In this document: positions 56,393 to 64,000 of the stretch, one piece after another
Layout: every line of letters begins with the position of its first letter
How positions within the stretch are numbered: the stretch's first letter is position 1
Source of the DNA: Phyllobacterium trifolii
Lineage (GTDB): Bacteria > Pseudomonadota > Alphaproteobacteria > Rhizobiales > Rhizobiaceae
Direction of reading: 5' to 3'
NCBI RefSeq assembly: GCF_014192095.1
Contig: NZ_JACHXN010000002.1
Coordinates: forward strand, 186,001-250,000
Length of the DNA stretch: 64,000 bases
Position numbers and translations under genes: made by a program
The notes under the pieces: generated by a model
Seen by the model: the letters and a program-made list of their open reading frames with translations, nothing else
What the model was told of the DNA's origin: nothing
Database searches by the model: none

Positions 56393-56438
56393 ATTCATAA
56401 CTGTAGAGTTATTGATCTATTCATAGCTCGAGGGTTAT
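56393..56438. promoter_or_regulatory. Tandem ArsR operator over the ArsR-SRPBCC promoter
   Basis: ATTCATAACTGTAGAGTTAT (56393-56412) recurs as ATTCATAGCTCGAGGGTTAT (56419-56438), offset 26 bp; each contains an ATAAC/GTTAT-type dyad. The -35 TTGACA is at 56386-56391 and a -10-like TTATTG at 56409-56414, so the first copy covers the -10. Confidence 0.65.
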
Positions 56439-56443
56439 CAATT

Positions 56444-56767
56444 ATGGACACAACAGCCGACAGTATTTTCCGCACTCTCGCCGATCCGACACGCCGCGCA
56501 ATTTTCGAACAGCTGATGCGGCACGGCGAGCAAAACGTGCGGGTGTTGACGGAATATTCCGGTATCTCACAGCCTGCCGTTTCCAAGCATCTCGGCGTGC
56601 TCAAGCTTGCCGGCCTGGTGCGGGATAGGCCCGACGGGCGCCAAACCCACTATAGCGCGGAACCGAAAGGTCTTGCGCCGCTGATCGACTGGATGGGCCT
56701 CTACGGCGCATTCTGGCGTGAGCGGTTCGATCGTCTCGAAGATTTGTTAAACAGGATGGACCAATGA
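56444..56767 (+). CDS. ArsR family regulator (autorepressor type)
   Basis: A 107-residue wHTH protein (TADSIFRTLADPTRRAIFEQLMRHGEQNVRVLTEYSGISQPAVSKHLGVLKLAGLVRDRPDGRQTHYSAEP). It lacks metal-site cysteines. This subgroup is nearly always coupled to an SRPBCC gene, here overlapping by ATGA. The tandem site upstream indicates autorepression. Confidence 0.93.
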   Translation: MDTTADSIFRTLADPTRRAIFEQLMRHGEQNVRVLTEYSGISQPAVSKHLGVLKLAGLVRDRPDGRQTHYSAEPKGLAPLIDWMGLYGAFWRERFDRLEDLLNRMDQ

Positions 56768-57213
56768 CCCAACATGCTACAGCTACAGCCGCACGTTCCC
56801 TCATCGTCGAACGGGAAATGCCGCACGCGCCGGAGAAGGTCTGGCGCGCACTCACCCAGGGCCCGCTCATCGCCGACTGGCTCATGAGCAACGACTTTGA
56901 GCCTGTTGTTGGCCACAAGTTCAACTTCCGCGCCCCGCCCATGCCGAACTGGAACGGTGTCACCGATTGCGAAGTCCTGATGGTCGAGCCGCAACAACGC
57001 CTCTCATATAGCTGGAGTGCCTCAGGCGATGACGCTGTAAATGGCGTCAAGACCATCGTCACATTCACGCTCACCCCGGTGAAAGACGGCACCTTCCTGC
57101 GCATGGAGCAATCCGGCTTCGGTCAAAACGAAGAAGCCAACTATCGCGGCGCACAATATGGCTGGCAGAAATTCATCGGACAGCTCGAGCACGTGGTTGA
57201 TAAACTCGCCTGA
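56764..57213 (+). CDS. SRPBCC (AHSA1-like) domain protein
   Basis: A 149-residue START-like protein: MPHAPEKVWRALTQGPLIADWLMSNDFEPVVGHKFNFR and the C-terminal YGWQKFIGQLEHVVD helix. The helix-grip fold has a large hydrophobic cavity; natural ligands are unknown. It is coupled to the ArsR gene and ends before a strong bidirectional hairpin. Confidence 0.92.
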   Translation: MTQHATATAARSLIVEREMPHAPEKVWRALTQGPLIADWLMSNDFEPVVGHKFNFRAPPMPNWNGVTDCEVLMVEPQQRLSYSWSASGDDAVNGVKTIVTFTLTPVKDGTFLRMEQSGFGQNEEANYRGAQYGWQKFIGQLEHVVDKLA

Positions 57214-57233
57214 TATCGAACAGCGCGAAAAGC

Positions 57234-57265
57234 TGCGACCATCTCAAACCGATGAGATGGTCGCA
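57234..57265. terminator. Perfect 13-bp hairpin between SRPBCC and fghA
   Basis: TGCGACCATCTCA (57234-57246) pairs perfectly with TGAGATGGTCGCA (57253-57265) around 6 nt. On the minus strand GCTTTT follows, so it terminates fghA; it may also stop transcripts from the SRPBCC side. Confidence 0.8.
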
Positions 57266-57270
57266 GACGC

Positions 57271-58104
57271 TTAAGACAGTCTGTCAGCGTGCCAGGCGAT
57301 ATGATCGGCCATGAAGGTCGAGATAAAGAAATATGAGTGGTCGTAGCCGTCGCGCATGTTGAGCGTCAGCGGGATGCCGGCTTTGGCACAGGCCTCTTCC
57401 AACAGCCAAGGCCGAAGCCCGTCATCAAGAAAGCCGTCGGCCTTACCCTGATCCACCAGCAATTCGGGCACGCGGTAGCCGTCCTCGATCAATGCCACGC
57501 TGTCATAGGCGCGCCATGCCGACTCGTCCTCGCCGAGATATTTCTCGAAGGCGGGACGCGACCAGCCTGCAACCATCGGCCGTGCAATGGGCGCAAAGGC
57601 GGACACCGACCTGAAGCGTTCCGGATTCTTAAGAGCCAGGGTGATGGCGCCGTGGCCGCCCATGGAGTGGCCAAAAATGCTCTGGCGCGTCACGTCGACC
57701 GGAAACTGCGCGGCAACCAGTTCGGGAAGTTCATAGGCGATATAGCTCGCCATGCGATAATTCGTCGACCAAGGTTCCTGTGTGGCATCCAGATAGAAAC
57801 CGGCGCCGCTGCCGAACTGCCAATTGTCCTTCTCGTCCGGCACATTTTCGCCGCGCGGGCTGGTATCCGGGCAGATTATTGCAATGCCAAGCTCGGCGGC
57901 AACGCGGCGGTATTCGCCCTTGTCCATCACGTTCTGATGAGTGCAGGTCAGGCCTGACAGGTACCAGAGCAGCGGCACCGGATGCTCTTTTGCCTGTGGC
58001 GGCAGGAAAACCGCAAAGGTCATGTCGCACTGACAGGCGTCGCTGCGATGGCGATAGACGCCCTGGATACCCTCAAAGCTTTTGGCAATCGATAACGTTT
58101 CCAT
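57271..58104 (-). CDS. fghA: S-formylglutathione hydrolase
   Basis: A 277-residue esterase D-family enzyme: catalytic Ser in GHSMGGHGA, with the family start EGIQGVYRHRSDACQCDMTFAVFLPP and C-terminal DGYDHSYFFISTFMADH. It hydrolyses S-formylglutathione to formate and glutathione, the second step of glutathione-dependent formaldehyde removal. It is the last gene of a run that begins with adhC. Confidence 0.97.
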   Translation of the reverse strand: METLSIAKSFEGIQGVYRHRSDACQCDMTFAVFLPPQAKEHPVPLLWYLSGLTCTHQNVMDKGEYRRVAAELGIAIICPDTSPRGENVPDEKDNWQFGSGAGFYLDATQEPWSTNYRMASYIAYELPELVAAQFPVDVTRQSIFGHSMGGHGAITLALKNPERFRSVSAFAPIARPMVAGWSRPAFEKYLGEDESAWRAYDSVALIEDGYRVPELLVDQGKADGFLDDGLRPWLLEEACAKAGIPLTLNMRDGYDHSYFFISTFMADHIAWHADRLS

Positions 58105-58116
58105 AAATTCCCCTGA

Positions 58117-58767
58117 TTATTGACCCAGCGAAACGATGACGTTGACAGCGGCCGCAACAAGCACCGTGTTGAAGATATACGAGACAATGGCGTGTAGCAG
58201 ATTAATCTTGCGCATATCTGTACTGGTGATCGCAGTATCCGATGTCTGGGCCGTCATGCCGATGACGTATGAGAAGTAGAGAAAATCATAACCGCCGGGC
58301 TCCTTGTCGCCCGGGAAGTCGAGCCCGCCGACATGTTTGCGGGGCGTCTGCTTTGCACCCTCCGCCGTCTCGTCCGGCTGCCAGTAGAGATGGGCATAGT
58401 GGATGGCCGCCATCATGTGCACGGTGAACCAGCCAAGCGGCACTGCGGCGAGAGCCAGTGAGAGGTCGAAAGGATGCGGATCCTCACCGGAATTGATCAG
58501 CACGAACAGCGAGCTGACTGCGACGACGACCGTGCCGAAGGTCACCGCAAAAATGATCCACACCGGTTCATCGGATTTGGCCGCGTTGCGGTGCAGGTAT
58601 TCCGGCGTCAGTTTCCGGACCTTGATGATGGAAAGAACCAGATAGATCACGAAGAAGACGTTGGCCGCGACGACATAAGCATTGCGTGGCGCGAAGAACA
58701 GCGCCAGAGCGAGAGCGACGAGCCCAACAGCCGCGGCAAGATAGAATGGATTATGCCGCTTCCACAT
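58117..58767 (-). CDS. DUF1345 membrane protein
   Basis: A 216-residue protein with five or six hydrophobic segments and the DUF1345 landmarks HPFDLSLALAAVPLGWFTVHMMAAIHYAHLYW and DFLYFSYVIGMTAQTSDTAITS. The function of the family is unknown. It lies between the elaA-like gene and fghA with 6-13 nt gaps, so it is part of the formaldehyde run. Confidence 0.9.
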   Translation of the reverse strand: MWKRHNPFYLAAAVGLVALALALFFAPRNAYVVAANVFFVIYLVLSIIKVRKLTPEYLHRNAAKSDEPVWIIFAVTFGTVVVAVSSLFVLINSGEDPHPFDLSLALAAVPLGWFTVHMMAAIHYAHLYWQPDETAEGAKQTPRKHVGGLDFPGDKEPGGYDFLYFSYVIGMTAQTSDTAITSTDMRKINLLHAIVSYIFNTVLVAAAVNVIVSLGQ

Positions 58768-58773
58768 CGCTTG

Positions 58774-59243
58774 TCACTCCGTGGTCAGCACAGCGGGGCG
58801 CTGCATGTCGACATGGGGAATCCCGTCTTCGAGATATTCTTCCGAGACCGGCACGAAACCGAAGGATTCATAAAACCGCAGCAACTGGCTTTGCGCCGAT
58901 AGTTTGATCGGGCTTTCGGCATAAAGCCGCTCGCATTGTGCGATGGCCTCGACCATGAGCCTGTCGCCAAGCTTCTTGCCGCGATGTTCGGGTGAAACGA
59001 CAACCCGGCCTATCCGGGCAGCCGGATCGGTCTTCGCGGGTTTGCGGATTCGCGCGCTCCCGACAAGATCGCCCCCCGAAAGCAGACGAAGGTGGAGTGC
59101 ATCCAGATCCTTGCCGTCAAGCTCGGGATAGGGGCATTTCTGCTCGACCACGAAAACATCCACCCGCAATTTCAGCATGTCATACAGGTCGCGCGGGCTA
59201 AGTTCGTCCAGCCCGCTCAAGACAACCTTGACGTTCTCATCCA

Positions 59244-59247
<4 letters not shown>
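58774..59247 (-). CDS. elaA: ElaA-type GNAT acetyltransferase
   Basis: A 157-residue protein close to ElaA in pattern: [32 protein letters not shown], acetyl-CoA loop [22 protein letters not shown], and [24 protein letters not shown]. The acceptor is unknown. Its ATG overlaps the adhC stop (ATGA), tying it to the formaldehyde operon. Confidence 0.92.
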
Positions 59248-60356
<1,109 letters not shown>

Positions 60357-60443
60357 GATTGTCTCCCTGATGCGTCTCGGTCAATGCAACGTAGTGATTT
60401 GCTGGTTGCACTATCAGGATCGCACCAAGGGTCGTCAATCGGA

Positions 60444-60463
60444 CCGGCGACATTTCTCGCCGG
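60444..60463. terminator. Hairpin after the EF-hand gene
   Basis: CCGGCGA (60444-60450) and TCGCCGG (60457-60463) form a 7-bp stem with a 6-nt loop, downstream of the EF-hand gene on the minus strand. There is no U-tract, so it may instead sit in the adhC leader. Confidence 0.4.
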
Positions 60464-60511
60464 AAATGGCGCGCTTCCTATGGCACGCCATGAGCCACAG
60501 CCTGCCGTCGC

Positions 60512-60949
60512 CTACTCCACCACCTGCACTTTCGCCGCAACCCTTGCTCTGGCGGCAGGCAGGGGCGAGCGGCCATCGAAGAAGGCCTGCACCTCATCGA
60601 AACTGGCGTAGCCGTCATGGTCGCGATCGATCTCGGCGAAATGATCGGCGACGAAGCCCCAGCCAGCATCATTGGCGTGCTTGAGTGTCAAAATTCCGCT
60701 CGCCCCAGTTGCAGATTCAAATCGGTCACGCAGATCGGCATCGAATAATCGCTGCATGTTTTCAGGTGTGATTTCGGGAGGAACCACACCGGGCGCATCA
60801 GGCGGAGGCGTTCCCAACTCCTCGGAAACACGGAGCAAAAGTGGCGGAGCCAATATTGTCGCGGTGACGGGGTGCGTCACCCCTGCCGAAGCAATACCGG
60901 ACAGACCAAGGAGCGGCAGGGCGGCGAGCGCCAGGCGAACGGATTTCAT
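60512..60949 (-). CDS. Exported EF-hand protein
   Basis: A 145-residue protein with a signal peptide (SVRLALAALPLLGLSGIASAG). One canonical EF-hand loop is visible, DRDHDGYASFDE (about 109-120), with calcium ligands at the expected positions; a second degenerate one may lie near DADLRDRFESATG. Its start overlaps the stop of the S10-lipoprotein gene (60946-60949), so the two proteins are probably made together. Confidence 0.85.
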   Translation of the reverse strand: MKSVRLALAALPLLGLSGIASAGVTHPVTATILAPPLLLRVSEELGTPPPDAPGVVPPEITPENMQRLFDADLRDRFESATGASGILTLKHANDAGWGFVADHFAEIDRDHDGYASFDEVQAFFDGRSPLPAARARVAAKVQVVE

Positions 60950-63585
60950 TGGAGGGCTCCTGAAACAATGGCGGCCGTAACGGGCGATGCAGACGGCGCA
61001 TAGGGCGGTGCTTCATAGAAGGCGTCGAGCGCTGCTTTCATCGGTGCACGCGATTCCTCCGTATTGTATGTCATATGACCGCCTGCAAAATTCTTGACCA
61101 CTATCCGATCCTGAAGATTGACGTTCTTCAAATCGAGCTCAGTCTGGTAGGGCGGCGTTCTGATATCGTGATAGCCTCCGAGAATCAGTATCTTGGTGCC
61201 CGGTGCCAGCGTTGATATATTCGTCAGCTCCGGCAGGCTCGTTGTAGCATTGGATTTTGTGAAGGGTCGCTTGAAATCCCAGTTGTCGCGGAGGCCTTCT
61301 AAACTGGTGGTATAGGTCGAGTCATTCTTGTAGTTCAAATAATCGGTCCGCATCGTACGAAACTGATTAAGAAATGCATCGTCAATGTATTTATCGGCGT
61401 CGTAGCTGGTTGATGGCGTGTACATGCGCCCATCGAAACCGGACAACTTCTGGCCTTGCAGCAATTTCTCCCGGAATATGTCGACATTGAGAAGTGGTTC
61501 CGGTTCCCAGACCCTGCGCGAAATTCCAAGCCTTGTCTCAAGGTCTGTCAAAAGGGCTTTACCGCCAGCCATGGCTTCAAGTTCGGGCAGCCATTTGATT
61601 TTTTTTGATTTTGTACCGGGAGGCGGTGCCGGATATGAAAATTTATCGGCAAAGGGCGTAAATGTTTCGGCCGTGAATTTTTTCGACGCCTCGTAATATT
61701 CCGCTATCGTCTCCTTGTCCCCACGCACTTTCGCTTTTTTGTGAAAGTCTGCCAAGATTGCATAGGATGGCAGATACCCGGCGCAGGAGCGTGTCCTTGC
61801 CTGACCACAATCCGCGGAATAGTCCAGAATAGGCGAATTGAGAACGAGTCCTGTAAGAACGGTTGGCGGCTTGCCGGAAGGATCGTGTTCGTAATCGGCT
61901 GTTCCCGCCTGCAGGAGAAGATAGGCGGCAATGGGGGTGCGGATGCCACCATAGGATTCGCCGTAGAGATATTTCGGTGAGGCCTGGCGGTTATAATAAT
62001 TGGTATAGCGCGTGACGAAATCCCTGAGCACGCCGGCATCTTTGTCAACTTGCCAGAAATCCTTGTTCTTGTTCGGACTGATAGCCTGCGAAAGGCCTGT
62101 CCCCACCGGATCGCAGAAGACCAGGTCCGTCTGGTCGAGCAGTGTCTCGGCATTTTCGGCCTTGTCAAATTGCTGTGGTTTCGTGCTCTTGTATTTTTCG
62201 GGTATTTCCGGAGCATTGGATATCAGACGCTGCGGCGCCCAAGATCCAAGGTGCAGCCAGATCGAGGCTGAGCCCGGGCCCCCATTGTAGAAAAAAGTCA
62301 CCGGACGCTTCTCTTTCGGCAGATCTTCGCGCGTATAGGAGGTATAGAAAATCGAGGCCTTCGCGACCCGCATTTCTTTGGACTCGCTTTTTGGCGCATA
62401 GGCAATGAGGTGCCCGGCCCTGGCCGTGAACCATACTGTTTTTCCGCGGATGGACATCGAATGCCGCTTTACGGAGGATATCTCGTTGACCACTGAAGAT
62501 TCGAGCGATGATTTCGCTAAATCAGCGATCTTGGACGCCATATAAGTGTTCGGATCCTCAAGCTCATAATCCTCCGGCGCGTAGAGCTTGTAGGCTTCTT
62601 CGTCCTTGCCGGCGCGGGTAAAGAGCGCCGCCACGGATTTGACCGGCGCGAACTCCTTCAATTTGCCCGCTGCCTCGATGGTCTTGCCATCCTTGACGAA
62701 AGCCTCGACGGCACGAAGCGATGCGCCTTCCGCCGTCAGACCTGCGGCATCGAGGATCTTTGCCGCCTCGGCAAACCGTCCGGTCTCGATCAAACCATCG
62801 CTGCGGATATGCGCTGCTTCGAGTTTTGCTGCCCTTGCATCCTCGATCGCAGCGTTCTTCAGCGTCTCGAGCCGTGCAAGCTCTGTCTTGGCCGTCTCGA
62901 TCTTCCCGCCCGTACCCTCATATGTGGCCAGCTCATCCATCGCCAGCTTGATCTTGCCTGGGTTTGCCGTATCTCTCGGATCCCCCATCAGATCGGCAAG
63001 CTCGTCTTTTCGGACCTTCAGTTCATCGTCGGCAAGCTTGATCAATCCCGGCTTCGTCTGGTCTCCTTCAACTCCCTTCAGTTCGTCCCGGCGCTTTTCC
63101 AGATCGTCGCGCTCGCCTTTGAGCCCCGCAATTTCGCCCGGATCACCGTCCTTGACGCCCGCGAGACCATCGCGCGTCTTCTCCAGACCAGCGATTTCCC
63201 GGTTCAGTGTCTCGATCCTGCCGTTCGGCCCCTCGAGGCCGGCAAGTTCGTCCCGCCGGTCTTTGAGCGTCGTGCTCGCCGTTTCGACTTCCCCGGTCTT
63301 GGCAGCCGCCTCGACGAGCAGCCCGGCCAGTTGTTCTTCACCCTGCTGGATTTTGGCGGCAAGCGCCGCATCTGCCTGTTCAGTTTGGGTGAGTTTGGTT
63401 CCGGCGGCAGTCAAAGCAGTGGTCTTTTGACCGATCTCTGCGTTGAGCCCATCGAGCTTCGCCTGTGCCGCGGCAGTCTCGGCATCGAACGTACTCGTAG
63501 CTGTTGTGGAGGAATCGGAAGAATCGGAACCATTGCAAGCGCTGAGGCCGAGCGCTGCGAAAAGCAGCAAAAAGCGAAAATTCAT
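60946..63585 (-). CDS. Lipoprotein with coiled-coil repeats fused to an S10 serine carboxypeptidase
   Basis: An 879-residue protein. ATG 63585 gives a lipoprotein signal (FLLLFAALGLSACNG, lipobox LSAC). Residues about 35-260 are coiled-coil with glycine-punctuated repeats of the form DELxGLEGxxGKIxxLxxELA. Helical repeats follow (260-340). The S10 domain is about 370-879, with FFYNGGPGSAS as oxyanion region, Ser in GESYGG (S544), Asp in GGYHDIRTPP (D807) and His in FAGGHMTY (H837). The peptidase should be active in the periplasm or at the outer membrane. The N-terminal fusion is unusual; most bacterial S10 proteins are about 500 residues. Translation is coupled to the EF-hand gene. Confidence 0.88.
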   Translation of the reverse strand: MNFRFLLLFAALGLSACNGSDSSDSSTTATSTFDAETAAAQAKLDGLNAEIGQKTTALTAAGTKLTQTEQADAALAAKIQQGEEQLAGLLVEAAAKTGEVETASTTLKDRRDELAGLEGPNGRIETLNREIAGLEKTRDGLAGVKDGDPGEIAGLKGERDDLEKRRDELKGVEGDQTKPGLIKLADDELKVRKDELADLMGDPRDTANPGKIKLAMDELATYEGTGGKIETAKTELARLETLKNAAIEDARAAKLEAAHIRSDGLIETGRFAEAAKILDAAGLTAEGASLRAVEAFVKDGKTIEAAGKLKEFAPVKSVAALFTRAGKDEEAYKLYAPEDYELEDPNTYMASKIADLAKSSLESSVVNEISSVKRHSMSIRGKTVWFTARAGHLIAYAPKSESKEMRVAKASIFYTSYTREDLPKEKRPVTFFYNGGPGSASIWLHLGSWAPQRLISNAPEIPEKYKSTKPQQFDKAENAETLLDQTDLVFCDPVGTGLSQAISPNKNKDFWQVDKDAGVLRDFVTRYTNYYNRQASPKYLYGESYGGIRTPIAAYLLLQAGTADYEHDPSGKPPTVLTGLVLNSPILDYSADCGQARTRSCAGYLPSYAILADFHKKAKVRGDKETIAEYYEASKKFTAETFTPFADKFSYPAPPPGTKSKKIKWLPELEAMAGGKALLTDLETRLGISRRVWEPEPLLNVDIFREKLLQGQKLSGFDGRMYTPSTSYDADKYIDDAFLNQFRTMRTDYLNYKNDSTYTTSLEGLRDNWDFKRPFTKSNATTSLPELTNISTLAPGTKILILGGYHDIRTPPYQTELDLKNVNLQDRIVVKNFAGGHMTYNTEESRAPMKAALDAFYEAPPYAPSASPVTAAIVSGALQ

Positions 63586-63716
63586 AAGTGCAAAATCCTG
63601 ATTACAATTGCTTACAACCCTTTCAAAATTTGCTGCGCTGCACAATTCGCCTAAAGTTTAATCAGACAAGAAAAATGCCCTTATGCGTGCATTTCATGAA
63701 GTGCACACAGTTATTG

Positions 63717-64000
63717 ATGACCAATGATCTCGAAAAAGCTGCTGGACTTGCCGGCAGGAACCCTGTCAAAACGCCACACTATTGCAATGCCGGACACAAT
63801 GCCTTGATCGACCTGCCTGCCCTTCCCGTCACCGAAATCTTTCCGGCGCTCGATGTTGCGCTGACCAATGGCAATGCTGGCGTCCTTGTCGCTCCGCCCG
63901 GTGCCGGCAAGACAACCCTCGTTCCGCTGCACTTGCTCGGTGCATCGTGGCGCAAGGACCGCACGATCATCCTCCTCGAACCACGCCGCCTTGCCGCGCG
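63717..64000 (+). CDS. hrpB: ATP-dependent helicase HrpB, N-terminal part (partial)
   Basis: The frame runs off the right edge. From TTG 63804 it reads LIDLPALPVTEIFPALDVALTNGNAGVLVAPPGAGKTTLVPLHLLGA, with Walker A PPGAGKTT, then TIILLEPRRLAAR, the HrpB start. The same frame is open back to ATG 63717, which would add 29 unfamiliar residues; TTG 63804 may be the true start. HrpB is a DEAH-type RNA helicase. Confidence 0.85.
   Translation, partial: MTNDLEKAAGLAGRNPVKTPHYCNAGHNALIDLPALPVTEIFPALDVALTNGNAGVLVAPPGAGKTTLVPLHLLGASWRKDRTIILLEPRRLAA

Noticed and set aside
62606-63654. Two plus-strand frames of 274 and 281 codons opposite the coiled-coil region
   Set aside because: They mirror the repetitive coiled-coil codons (Ser/Ala- and Leu-rich strings) and have no recognisable motif.

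Overview
The window reads as a chromosomal segment of an alphaproteobacterium of the order Rhizobiales (Hyphomicrobiales), most likely Phyllobacterium or a relative in Phyllobacteriaceae/Brucellaceae. This rests on protein resemblance (GyrB of 813 residues, DUF1127, DUF1488 and DUF533 proteins, a Thivi_2564-type micro-protein, Rhizobiales-type TRAP and Dpp clusters) and on two intergenic repeat types that I recall from these genomes; it is an inference, not a database result. Coding density is high. There is no phage, insertion sequence with a transposase, CRISPR array or rRNA; one tRNA (Arg, anticodon CCG) is present.

Layout. 1-4.3 kb: start of a nitrilase-type amidohydrolase, a LysR regulator, a DUF533/TerB protein and an unknown partner, then an autoregulated-looking MarR-GNAT pair and the tRNA. 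4.6-10 kb: a DUF6632 membrane protein, an exported FecR-domain protein facing a CHASE2 adenylate cyclase (their stop codons overlap), and a fatty acid desaturase. 10-17 kb: small accessory genes (DUF1488, a beta-rich small protein, a PPOX-type protein), an MFS/ArsR/cupin unit with twin perfect operators, DUF1127, a GcvA-like LysR, a 53-residue membrane protein, VOC and EamA proteins. 17-22 kb: the prkA-yeaH-spoVR stress operon. 22-28.7 kb: a two-subunit periplasmic molybdenum hydroxylase, a Pcm-like methyltransferase, GntR and LysR regulators and an MFS exporter.

28.8-31.8 kb: an undescribed-looking envelope locus: a 420-residue polytopic protein converging on three tightly coupled genes for small membrane-anchored or exported beta-rich proteins, at least two of them related. 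32-38 kb: a D,D-carboxypeptidase and a gntR-dctPQM-idnD operon (TRAP uptake plus L-idonate-type dehydrogenase). 38-42.3 kb: a lipoprotein lytic transglycosylase overlapping thiD, and a TPP-riboswitch operon thiX-thiY-thiE-thiD that lacks the expected ThiZ ATPase. 42.3-50 kb: a TadG-like protein and a full dipeptide ABC importer (dppABCDF) with its dipeptidase. 50-57 kb: vapBC, gyrB, a cytochrome P450, a 217-bp inverted-repeat element, a Xre-RES toxin-antitoxin pair, and an ArsR-SRPBCC pair with tandem operators. 57-64 kb: the glutathione-dependent formaldehyde pathway (adhC, fghA) in one run with an ElaA acetyltransferase and a DUF1345 membrane protein; an EF-hand protein coupled to a large lipoprotein made of coiled-coil repeats fused to an S10 serine carboxypeptidase; and the start of hrpB.

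The strongest candidates for something new are the four-gene envelope locus (28787-31775), the coiled-coil/S10 lipoprotein with its EF-hand partner (60512-63585), and the FecR/CHASE2-cyclase pair with a histidine-rich tail (5223-8476). All functional claims are from reading the sequence and from family knowledge; no search was run.
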